64,000 bases of DNA from Klebsiella quasivariicola (lineage in GTDB: Bacteria; Pseudomonadota; Gammaproteobacteria; Enterobacterales; Enterobacteriaceae). The translations under genes and the position numbers were made by a program. The notes under the pieces are model-generated. The model did not search any database, was not told the origin of the DNA, and was given only the letters and a program-made list of their open reading frames with translations. The DNA is taken from contig NZ_CP022823.1 in NCBI RefSeq assembly GCF_002269255.1, forward strand, positions 3,410,001 to 3,474,000, written 5' to 3'. Below, in pieces: positions 57,231-64,000 of this stretch. Position 1 is the stretch's first letter, and the number at the start of each line of letters is the position of its first letter.

Positions 57231-58015
57231 ACAGCAAATTAACCAGAGAGCGCCTGCAGGAAATCGCTGAAGATGGATTCCTGAAGCATGGTGAAAGCAA
57301 AGAGCTGGCCCGCATGGCGCTGGCCGCAATGGACGGCGAGCCGGTGGCGTGGACATGGCACTATCGTGAGCAATGGCATGTTACAAACGATGAACGTCGC
57401 GCAGAATTTGTCGCAAAAGATGGTGATGTGGCTGTACTGCCGCTCTATCGCCACGCGCAGCCAGCGCCGGTAGTGCCGGAGAATTGCGTAACAGCAGAAC
57501 ACCGTCGCGTTATTGAAATGCTCCTAAACGTTTGCGGGGCCGCATTCGAACTCGCTGATGATAGTTGTCAGCAAGATGTTGACGGGGGGGATTGCCATGT
57601 TGTTCCAGACGACTCATTTCAGAAGCTAAGCGATGCGCTGGACGAAATCGAAAACACTCTCCCGACCGAGGATATCGACAGGCCTAGCGTATTTCTTGCC
57701 TGGTCGGCAATGCCGAGGGCGGCACTGAAATCTATTCTCCAGGCTGGCAACCCTCCGGTAATTCCAGATGGTTACGTGATGGTACCGATGAGGTTAACTG
57801 CTGAGAACGGTGCAAAGGGGGCGCTATCCGGTGAGTTTTCAGAAACCAAGTTCGTAAACTGTCCGGAATGCTTTGGTGATGATGAGTGCGAAACCTGCGA
57901 CGGCAGCGGGAGAATTGAAATCACAGTACCTGTCACCTGGACAACCATCAAAGAAATCTGGGCTAAAGGCGTTGAGCATTTTTCAGCCACACCAAGGGAG
58001 GTGAAAGGTGAATAA
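57227..58015 (+). CDS. Ead/DUF551-like mosaic protein
   Basis: A 262-residue protein. The start MNSKLTRERLQEIAEDGFLK and the DGEPVAWTWHYREQWHVTND and VAVLPLYRHAQPAPVVP segments are familiar from Ead-type phage proteins, as is PPVIPDGYVMVPMRLTAENG. A C-terminal zinc-finger-like part reads NCPECFGDDECETCDGSGRI, similar to DnaJ-type zinc motifs. Likely shuffled modules of unknown function. Overlaps the next gene by eight bases. Confidence 0.75.
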   Translation: MNSKLTRERLQEIAEDGFLKHGESKELARMALAAMDGEPVAWTWHYREQWHVTNDERRAEFVAKDGDVAVLPLYRHAQPAPVVPENCVTAEHRRVIEMLLNVCGAAFELADDSCQQDVDGGDCHVVPDDSFQKLSDALDEIENTLPTEDIDRPSVFLAWSAMPRAALKSILQAGNPPVIPDGYVMVPMRLTAENGAKGALSGEFSETKFVNCPECFGDDECETCDGSGRIEITVPVTWTTIKEIWAKGVEHFSATPREVKGE

Positions 58016-58226
58016 GGTCGAACTGCTTGAGAAGATATCGGCGCTCGCTACTGAATGCCACACGCTGGCCTGTGAGCTTGATGTTGGTGATGAGCGAACC
58101 GAAATGTTCGAAATCTACAGCGTGCTACACAACCTCGGTCGCCGCGGGTACGCCTGCCAGGTAGGGCGGCGAATGAATCCATTGCTCGCATCCTGCGATG
58201 ACGACGATGATGAGGATGATGACTGA
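58008..58226 (+). CDS. Small protein with acidic tail
   Basis: A 72-residue protein starting MNKVELLEKISALATECHTL and ending in a run of ten acidic residues after ASC. It is largely helical. The acidic tail could mimic DNA or bind a basic partner such as the Arg-rich protein encoded next. It overlaps that gene by one base. Confidence 0.65.
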   Translation: MNKVELLEKISALATECHTLACELDVGDERTEMFEIYSVLHNLGRRGYACQVGRRMNPLLASCDDDDDEDDD

Positions 58227-58498
58227 TGCCAAGTAAATTAAAGCGCCGGCGATGGAGGCGTATGCGGGATGATTTAGCCTGGTATAAGTATGAAGCAAAG
58301 GTCCTTCATTGCCGTCTTATGGAATTAGCCGATGAAGTTGCAAACCTTCGCAAACAGATTCTCCCAGAATCTAAAACGGTGATTGCCAAACTGAAGATGT
58401 ACGAAACAGATAAGGATGATCGAGACCACCAGCTATGCAGAAGATGTAATGACGGGATTCGTGGTGGTTGCTCGTCATGTGCTTATAACGTTCGATAA
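58226..58498 (+). CDS. Small Arg-rich protein with Cys cluster
   Basis: A 90-residue protein starting MPSKLKRRRWRRMRDDLAWY; a highly basic N-terminus, a helix (KVLHCRLMELADEVANLRKQ) and a Cys-rich end (CRRCNDGIRGGCSSCAYNVR) that could bind zinc. It probably binds nucleic acid. It lies just before xis. Confidence 0.65.
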   Translation: MPSKLKRRRWRRMRDDLAWYKYEAKVLHCRLMELADEVANLRKQILPESKTVIAKLKMYETDKDDRDHQLCRRCNDGIRGGCSSCAYNVR

Positions 58499-58526
58499 CC
58501 GGGTGCAGCCGGTATGTGGAGAAGAA

Positions 58527-58763
58527 ATGTCACGTATGGTCTCTTTACTCGAATGGGCGAAAGATGAATTCGGCAGTGAAGCCCCTAGCGAGCGAGTATT
58601 AAAAAAATACGCTAAAGGTCAGATGATAGCGCCACCACCGATGAGAGTCGGACGGCGCTGGATGGTTGACAAAGAAGCTCGTTTTATAGGTGTAGTTGCT
58701 GAACCGCAACTTCCAATAAATGTTAACCCAAAACTGAGACGGATAATTAGCGATGGCAGCTAG
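58527..58763 (+). CDS. xis: Excisionase (Xis)
   Basis: A 78-residue winged-helix-like protein. SLLEWAKDEFGSEAPSERVL, YAKGQMIAPPPMRVGRRWMV and DKEARFIG match phage 21/e14-type excisionases. GGAGAAGAA precedes the ATG. It overlaps the integrase start by 11 bases, the usual xis-int coupling. It directs the integrase towards excision. Confidence 0.88.
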   Translation: MSRMVSLLEWAKDEFGSEAPSERVLKKYAKGQMIAPPPMRVGRRWMVDKEARFIGVVAEPQLPINVNPKLRRIISDGS

Positions 58764-59895
58764 ACCGCGTACCCATAAAATCACTATTCCAAACCTATAT
58801 TGCAAACTTGATAAACGTACCGGAAAGGTTTACTGGCAATACAAACACCCGATATCTGGTCGTTTTCACAGCCTCGGCACGGACGAAGCTGAAGCAAAGC
58901 AGGTGGCAAGTGAAGCAAATACTATTATTGCAGAGCAGCGAACCAGGCAGATCCTTGGTATTAACGAGCGCCTAGCTCGCATGAAAGGAAACCGCACGGA
59001 TATTACAGTTTCTTCATGGCTCGACAAATATGAATTGGTGCAGGAGGAAAGATTGAAACACAACGAGCTGCGCCCAAACTCTTTTCGACAGAAAGCTAAA
59101 CCAATCCGTCTTTTTCGGGAACATTGTGGAATGCAATATCTAAAAGATATTACAGCACTTGATATTTCCGAAATAACAGATGCTGTTAAGGCAGAGGGTC
59201 ATAACAGGATGGCTCAAGTTGTACGCATGGTACTAATAGATGTTTTTAAGGAGGCTCAACATGCTGGTCACGTTCCGCCAGGATACAACCCTGCCCAAGC
59301 AACGAAACAGCCACGAAACAAGATAAGCAGACAAAGGCTATCTCTGGAGGAATGGAAGGCTATTTATACATCCGCCGAACAACAACAACCTTATTTACAA
59401 TGTGGAATGTTGCTTGCCATTGTAACAGGGCAACGCCTAGGAGATATTTGCAATATGAAGTTTTCGGATGTATGGGATGATATGCTGCATATTGAGCAGG
59501 AGAAAACAGGAACTCGATTAGCCATTCCCCTTTCTCTCAGAAATGAAGCGTTAAATATTACTCTGAGTGATGTTATTTCAAAATGTAGAGATGCTGTGGT
59601 GAGTAAATACCTTGTTCATTTTCGCCATAGCACCTCACAGGCTAGTCGTGGTGACCAAGTGTCAGCCAAGACACTTACTTCAACGTTCAAGAAAGCACGG
59701 GATAAAAGCGGTCTAACCTGGGAAGAGGGAACAGCTCCGACTTTCCATGAACAGAGATCACTTTCCGAGCGCTTGTATCGTGAGCAAGGGATAGACACCC
59801 AGAAACTATTGGGCCACAAAACAATGAAAATGACTGACAGATACAATGATGACCGCGGTAAAGAGTGGATCATTGTTGGTAAAAAAGCAGTATGA
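58753..59895 (+). CDS. int: Tyrosine integrase, icd-site specific (phage 21/e14 type)
   Basis: A 380-residue integrase. Catalytic residues visible: R228 (TGQRLGDICN), K252, H332 and R335 (TFHEQRSLSE), H355 (LLGHKTMKM) and Y364 (TDRYND). The N-terminal part (TIPNLYCKLDKRTGKVYWQY; LGTDEAEAKQVASEANTIIA) is an arm-binding domain as in lambda Int. Adjacent to the 3' end of icd, so specificity for that site is well supported. Confidence 0.94.
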   Translation: MAARPRTHKITIPNLYCKLDKRTGKVYWQYKHPISGRFHSLGTDEAEAKQVASEANTIIAEQRTRQILGINERLARMKGNRTDITVSSWLDKYELVQEERLKHNELRPNSFRQKAKPIRLFREHCGMQYLKDITALDISEITDAVKAEGHNRMAQVVRMVLIDVFKEAQHAGHVPPGYNPAQATKQPRNKISRQRLSLEEWKAIYTSAEQQQPYLQCGMLLAIVTGQRLGDICNMKFSDVWDDMLHIEQEKTGTRLAIPLSLRNEALNITLSDVISKCRDAVVSKYLVHFRHSTSQASRGDQVSAKTLTSTFKKARDKSGLTWEEGTAPTFHEQRSLSERLYREQGIDTQKLLGHKTMKMTDRYNDDRGKEWIIVGKKAV

Positions 59896-59906
59896 TCTTC
59901 AATCAG

Positions 59907-59941
59907 TTTTGGGGAAGAATTTTGGGGAAGTTTTGGGGAAG
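59907..59941 (+). repeat. Three direct TTTTGGGGAAG repeats, candidate Int arm sites
   Basis: TTTTGGGGAAG at 59907-59917, 59920-59930 and 59931-59941. They lie between int and the junction with icd, where arm-type integrase-binding sites are expected. Spacings of 13 and 11 bases fit clustered protein binding. Confidence 0.55.
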
Positions 59942-59960
59942 CCTCCGCACACTCCAAAAA

Positions 59961-59991
59961 AACGGGAGCCCATCGGCTCCCGCTTTTACTT
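59961..59991 (-). terminator. icd terminator (bidirectional hairpin)
   Basis: GGGAGCC, CAT/ATG loop region and GGCTCCC form a 7-8 bp stem. On the minus strand it is followed by GTTTTTTTG, on the plus by GCTTTTA. It ends icd transcription and shields it from int transcription. It lies on the phage side of the stop codon. Confidence 0.8.
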
Positions 59992-60006
59992 AATCCACCA
60001 ACGGGA

Positions 60007-61257
60007 TTACATGTTCGCGATAATCGCGTCGCCAAACTCTGAACATTTCAGCAGCTTAGCGCCTTCCATCAGACGTTCGAAGTCATAGGTCACGGTCTTG
60101 GCGGCGATAGCGCCTTCCATGCCTTTGACAATCAGGTCTGCGGCTTCGAACCACTGCATGTGGCGCAGCATCATCTCTGCGGACAGGATGATGGAGCCCG
60201 GGTTCACTTTGTCCTGACCGGCATACTTCGGCGCAGTACCGTGAGTCGCTTCGAACAGCGCGCATTCGTCACCAATGTTGGCACCCGGGGCGATACCGAT
60301 ACCGCCAACCTGTGCCGCCAGGGCGTCAGAGATGTAGTCGCCGTTCAGGTTCATACAGGCGATAACGTCGTATTCCGCCGGACGCAGCAGGATCTGCTGC
60401 AGGAACGCATCGGCGATCACGTCTTTTACCACGATCTCTTTGCCGGTGTTCGGGTTCTTGATTTTCACCCACGGGCCGCCGTCGATCAGCTCGCCGCCAA
60501 ACTCTTCGCGAGCCAGCTGGTAGCCCCAGTCTTTGAACGCGCCTTCGGTGAACTTCATGATGTTGCCTTTGTGCACCAGGGTGACGGAATCACGATCGTT
60601 GGTGATCGCATATTCAATCGCGGCGCGCACCAGGCGTTTGGTGCCTTCTTCAGAGCACGGCTTGATGCCGATGCCGCAATGTTCCGGGAAGCGAATTTTC
60701 TTCACGCCCATCTCATCGCGCAGGAATTTGATCACTTTGTCTGCTTCCGCAGAGTCGGCTTTCCACTCGATACCGGCATAGATATCTTCTGAGTTTTCAC
60801 GGAAGATAACCATATCGGTCAGTTCAGGGTGCTTAACCGGGCTCGGGGTGCCCTGGTAGTAACGTACCGGACGCAGGCAGACGTAAAGATCCAGCTCCTG
60901 ACGCAGCGCTACGTTCAGAGAACGAATGCCGCCGCCGACTGGAGTGGTCAGAGGACCTTTGATAGCAACGCGGTAGTCACGAATCAGATCGAGGGTTTCA
61001 GCTGGCAGCCAGACGTCCTGGCCATAGACGTGGGTCGATTTCTCACCGGTATAAACTTCCATCCAGGAAATTTTACGCTCGCCCTTATAGGCTTTCTCAA
61101 CGGCGGCATCAACCACTTTCAGCATCGCTGGGGTAACGTCAACGCCGATACCATCACCTTCAATGAACGGGATAATCGGATTATGCGGGACGTTCAGTTT
61201 GCCGTTTTGCAGGGTGATTTTTTGACCTTCCGCCGGAACTACTACTTTGCTTTCCAT
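60007..61257 (-). CDS. icd: Isocitrate dehydrogenase (NADP)
   Basis: The 416-residue TCA-cycle enzyme converting isocitrate to 2-oxoglutarate, CO2 and NADPH. MESKVVVPAEGQKITLQNGK at the start, GGGIRSLNVALRQ with the Ser phosphorylated by AceK, and the NADP-binding GTAPKYAGQDKVNPGS are diagnostic. GGAGAGG precedes the ATG at 61257; an in-frame upstream Met at 61302 is not needed. The reading frame is complete although a prophage sits at its 3' end; phages of this type carry a matching end that restores the last codons. Confidence 0.97.
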   Translation of the reverse strand: MESKVVVPAEGQKITLQNGKLNVPHNPIIPFIEGDGIGVDVTPAMLKVVDAAVEKAYKGERKISWMEVYTGEKSTHVYGQDVWLPAETLDLIRDYRVAIKGPLTTPVGGGIRSLNVALRQELDLYVCLRPVRYYQGTPSPVKHPELTDMVIFRENSEDIYAGIEWKADSAEADKVIKFLRDEMGVKKIRFPEHCGIGIKPCSEEGTKRLVRAAIEYAITNDRDSVTLVHKGNIMKFTEGAFKDWGYQLAREEFGGELIDGGPWVKIKNPNTGKEIVVKDVIADAFLQQILLRPAEYDVIACMNLNGDYISDALAAQVGGIGIAPGANIGDECALFEATHGTAPKYAGQDKVNPGSIILSAEMMLRHMQWFEAADLIVKGMEGAIAAKTVTYDFERLMEGAKLLKCSEFGDAIIANM

Positions 61258-61419
61258 TAACCTCTCCTTCGAGCGCTTCTGGTTCTGCTCTTCCCTCTTC
61301 ACGCGAGCCTGGTGTTGGCTGAGTCGGCCAGCTTCGGCGTACCGGGTCTTCCCGCTAACCGGAGCTATCGCGTCCGTGTCGCCTTCCTGCCTGTAGTGCG
61401 AATCGGTTTGAGCAATTTT

Positions 61420-61448
61420 TTGTTAATAATTTGTAATGAGCATGTCAA
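61420..61448 (-). promoter_or_regulatory. icd promoter
   Basis: On the minus strand TTGACA (61443-61448), 17 bases and TAACAA (61420-61425). The leader would be about 155 bases. The AT-rich run near the -10 suits ArcA-type regulation known for icd. Confidence 0.6.
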
Positions 61449-61497
61449 TACTACCTGAATGTTTGCGTCCATGAAAGGCATTCGTAATTAGGCTATA

Positions 61498-62148
61498 ATG
61501 CGGCAATTGATAGAGCCTGAAAATACCATGCAGAAAACTTCATTTAGAAAACATCGCGTTGAGCGATTCAGCACACAACAAGTCACCAGACAACGTAAAG
61601 AACGCCAGCCAAAAACTGTGATCTTGTTCAATAAACCCTATGATGTGTTGCCGCAATTTACCGACGAAGCCGGACGCAGCACGCTGAAAGATTTTATTCC
61701 CGTGGCGGGCGTTTATGCCGCCGGTCGGCTTGACCGCGACAGCGAAGGCCTGCTGGTGCTGACCAACGACGGCGCGCTGCAGGCGAAGCTGACCCAGCCG
61801 GGTAAACGCACCGGCAAGATTTACTACGTCCAGGTGGAGGGGGAACCCACGCCCGAGGCGCTGGCCGCGCTACGCGATGGCGTCACCCTCAACGATGGCC
61901 CCACCCTGCCCGCCGGCGTCGAACTTGTCGACGAGCCCGGGTGGTTGTGGCCGCGCAACCCGCCTATTCGCGAGCGCAAATCGATCCCCACCCGCTGGCT
62001 GAAAATCACCCTCTATGAGGGACGTAACCGCCAGGTGCGGCGGATGACCGCCCACGTCGGCTTTCCCACCCTGCGCCTGATCCGCTACGCCATGGGCGGC
62101 TATACGCTGGACGGGCTGGTCAACGGCGAATGGCGCAAAGCCGAATAA
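61498..62148 (+). CDS. rluE: 23S rRNA pseudouridine synthase E
   Basis: A 216-residue RsuA-type synthase that makes pseudouridine 2457 in 23S rRNA. KTVILFNKPYDVLPQFTDEA, AAGRLDRDSEGLLVLTNDGA (catalytic Asp in GRLDRD) and EGRNRQVRRMTAHVGFPTLR are the family motifs. A TATAAT (61494-61499) overlaps the first ATG; if it is the -10 box used, translation must start at 61528 (MQKTSFRKHR). Confidence 0.95.
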   Translation: MRQLIEPENTMQKTSFRKHRVERFSTQQVTRQRKERQPKTVILFNKPYDVLPQFTDEAGRSTLKDFIPVAGVYAAGRLDRDSEGLLVLTNDGALQAKLTQPGKRTGKIYYVQVEGEPTPEALAALRDGVTLNDGPTLPAGVELVDEPGWLWPRNPPIRERKSIPTRWLKITLYEGRNRQVRRMTAHVGFPTLRLIRYAMGGYTLDGLVNGEWRKAE

Positions 62149-62164
62149 CTAACAAGGAAAAGCG

Positions 62165-62623
62165 ATGTTTAAACCTCATGTCACCGTTGCCTGCGTGGTT
62201 CACGCCGAGGATAAATTTCTCATTGTCGAAGAGACCATTAACGGCAAGGCGCTGTGGAACCAGCCGGCGGGCCATCTGGAAGCCAATGAGACGCTGCTGC
62301 AGGCCGCCGAACGCGAACTGTGGGAAGAGACCGGCATTCGCGCCACGCCGCAGCACTTCATCCGCATGCACCAGTGGCTCGCTCCCGATAACACCCCGTT
62401 TCTGCGCTTCCTGTTCGCCATCGAACTTAGCGATCTGTGCGCCACCGAACCGCACGACAGCGATATCGATCGCTGCCTGTGGCTCAGTGCTGAGGAAATT
62501 CTTAACGCGCCGAACCTGCGCTCGCCGCTGGTTGCCGAAAGCATTCGCTGCTATCTGCAGGACCCGCGCCAGCCGCTGTCGCTGATTGGCGCATTTAACT
62601 GGCCGTTCACAGGGGGTGAATGA
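62165..62623 (+). CDS. nudJ: Nudix hydrolase NudJ (HMP-PP/thiamine phosphate phosphatase)
   Basis: A 152-residue Nudix enzyme (YmfB). The Nudix box GHLEANETLLQAAERELW-EETGI (G-x5-E-x7-RE-x2-EE-x-G) is complete at residues about 36-58. E. coli NudJ acts on thiamine precursors and nucleoside diphosphates. AAGGAAAA precedes the ATG. It lies between rluE and mnmA as in E. coli. Confidence 0.95.
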   Translation: MFKPHVTVACVVHAEDKFLIVEETINGKALWNQPAGHLEANETLLQAAERELWEETGIRATPQHFIRMHQWLAPDNTPFLRFLFAIELSDLCATEPHDSDIDRCLWLSAEEILNAPNLRSPLVAESIRCYLQDPRQPLSLIGAFNWPFTGGE

Positions 62624-62679
62624 ACGGTGAGCGCGTGCTAGAATACGCCGCCTCGAAGTTCAATGTAGCGAGTATTTCC

Positions 62680-63786
62680 ATGTCAGAAAGCCAGAAAAAA
62701 GTGATCGTCGGCATGTCCGGCGGCGTCGACTCCTCGGTCTCCGCGTACCTGTTGCTGCAGCAAGGGTATAAGGTGGAAGGCCTGTTCATGAAGAACTGGG
62801 AGGAAGACGACGGCGAGGAATACTGCACCGCCGCCGCCGACCTTGCCGATGCGCAAGCGGTCTGCGATAAGCTGGGCATTGAACTGCACACCGTTAACTT
62901 TGCCGCCGAATATTGGGATAACGTCTTTGAGCTCTTCCTGGAAGAGTACAAAGCTGGCCGCACGCCGAACCCGGATATTCTGTGCAATAAAGAGATCAAG
63001 TTTAAAGCCTTCCTCGAGTTTGCCGCCGAAGACCTCGGCGCCGACTACATCGCCACCGGGCACTATGTGCGCCGCGCCGATGTCGACGGCAAAAGCCAGC
63101 TGCTGCGCGGCCTCGACGGTAACAAAGATCAGAGCTACTTCCTCTATACCCTTAGCCACGAGCAGATTGCCCAGAGCCTGTTCCCGGTGGGTGAGCTGGA
63201 AAAACCGCAGGTACGTAAGATCGCCGAAGAGCTGGATCTGATCACCGCGAAGAAAAAAGATTCCACCGGCATCTGCTTTATCGGCGAACGTAAATTCCGC
63301 GATTTCCTTGGCCGCTATCTGCCGGCGCAGCCGGGCAAAATTCTCACCGTCGACGGCGAGGAGATCGGTACCCATCAGGGGCTGATGTACCATACGCTGG
63401 GCCAGCGTAAAGGGCTGGGCATCGGCGGCACCAAAGAGGGTAGCGAAGATCCGTGGTACGTGGTCGATAAAGACGTTGAGAATAATATTCTTATCGTCGC
63501 CCAGGGCCATGACCACCCGCGCCTGATGTCCGTCGGCCTGATTGCCCAACAGCTGCACTGGGTTGACCGTGAACCGCTGCAGGGCACCCTGCGCTGCACG
63601 GTGAAAACCCGCTATCGCCAGACCGATATCCCCTGCACCGTCACCGCGCTGGATGAAGACCGTATCGAAGTTCGCTTTGATGAGCCGGTCGCGGCGGTCA
63701 CCCCGGGCCAGTCCGCAGTGTTCTATCTGGGTGAAGTGTGCCTCGGCGGCGGAATTATTGAACAACGACTGCCTCTGCAGTCCTGA
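62680..63786 (+). CDS. mnmA: tRNA 2-thiouridylase MnmA
   Basis: A 368-residue enzyme that thiolates U34 in tRNA-Lys, Glu and Gln using sulphur relayed by TusE. The PP-loop GMSGGVDSSVSAYLLL activates the uridine by adenylation; NPDILCNKEIKF holds the first catalytic Cys and STGICFIGERKFRDF the second. The start MSESQKKVIV matches E. coli; an upstream in-frame Met (62620) overlaps nudJ and is not preferred. Confidence 0.97.
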   Translation: MSESQKKVIVGMSGGVDSSVSAYLLLQQGYKVEGLFMKNWEEDDGEEYCTAAADLADAQAVCDKLGIELHTVNFAAEYWDNVFELFLEEYKAGRTPNPDILCNKEIKFKAFLEFAAEDLGADYIATGHYVRRADVDGKSQLLRGLDGNKDQSYFLYTLSHEQIAQSLFPVGELEKPQVRKIAEELDLITAKKKDSTGICFIGERKFRDFLGRYLPAQPGKILTVDGEEIGTHQGLMYHTLGQRKGLGIGGTKEGSEDPWYVVDKDVENNILIVAQGHDHPRLMSVGLIAQQLHWVDREPLQGTLRCTVKTRYRQTDIPCTVTALDEDRIEVRFDEPVAAVTPGQSAVFYLGEVCLGGGIIEQRLPLQS

Positions 63787-63840
63787 ACGCGCGTTATTTC
63801 CGTCGGGACGAACCGCCCCGACGGCTGACAAGGAGTATGT

Positions 63841-64000
63841 GTGGCGAAGAATTACTATGACATCACGCTGGCGCTGGCTGGCGTTTGCCAAGCGGCACGA
63901 CTGGTTCAGCAACTGGCGCATCAGGGACATTGCGACAGCGATGCCCTGCATGTGTCGCTGAACAGCATCATCGACCTCGATCCCGAGTCGACGCTGGCGG
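63841..64000 (+). CDS. hflD: HflD (high-frequency lysogenisation protein), cut by window edge
   Basis: Starts at GTG 63841 with AAGGAG nine bases upstream. The first 53 residues (VAKNYYDITLALAGVCQAAR; LVQQLAHQGHCDSDALHVSL) match HflD, a membrane-associated protein that affects lambda CII and lysogeny. It follows mnmA with 54 bases between, as in E. coli. Confidence 0.93.
   Translation, partial: MAKNYYDITLALAGVCQAARLVQQLAHQGHCDSDALHVSLNSIIDLDPESTLA

Noticed and set aside
62683..63951. Long minus-strand frame of 422 codons
   Set aside because: It is the antisense shadow of mnmA, which is a well known gene.

Overview
This is a 64 kb piece of an enterobacterial chromosome. The chromosomal genes at the right end (icd, rluE, nudJ, mnmA, start of hflD) are in the order seen in Escherichia and Klebsiella, and the codon use and protein detail suggest Klebsiella or a close relative (inference). 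Nearly everything left of icd is prophage. Three mobile elements are nested.

Element 1 is a lambdoid prophage integrated at the 3' end of icd, the site used by e14 and phage 21. Its left end lies outside the window. Right to left it has integrase and excisionase (58.5-59.9 kb), a rightward pL operon with a ParB-like gene and a DGQHR/DndB-like gene (54.3-58.5 kb), a lambda-style immunity region with recognisable OL and OR operators (52.0-54.0 kb), and a leftward early operon: Cro, YmfL/CII-like, replication protein, Dam, RusA, DUF968 and a Q-like antiterminator (47.1-52.0 kb). A phage tRNA-Thr(UGU) follows. After a large interruption come two small-RNA genes, an orphan TAXI-type binding protein, lambda-type lysis genes S, R, Rz and Rz1 (7.1-8.4 kb), small accessory genes, and HK97-type packaging and head genes (1-5.6 kb).

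Element 2 is a complete-looking transposable phage of 34,106 bp (12745-46850) inserted exactly at the CCA end of that tRNA gene. It has paired inverted termini and a flanking 6-bp CTGGTG duplication. The layout resembles the BcepMu group: repressor and divergent early genes with a DDE transposase and ExeA/MuB-like ATPase on the right arm, and lysis, Mu-like head and P2-like contractile tail genes on the left arm, leftward. The far left holds a serine invertase and a 1.6 kb invertible tail-fibre cassette with two convergent fibre-end plus chaperone modules. The insertion separates the Q/pR' region of element 1 from its lysis and head genes, so element 1 is probably defective while element 2 is present.

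Element 3 is an IS3-family (IS407-like) insertion sequence of 1,207 bp with a 4-bp CACC duplication. It disrupts the TAXI-family gene of element 1; removing it restores one continuous 281-residue reading frame.

Points most worth a second look are the ParB-like/DGQHR pair in the pL operon, the restriction-like nuclease between cI and OL, the duplicated C4-like small RNA genes each with its own promoter, several very small membrane-protein genes, and a structured leader before the TAXI gene.
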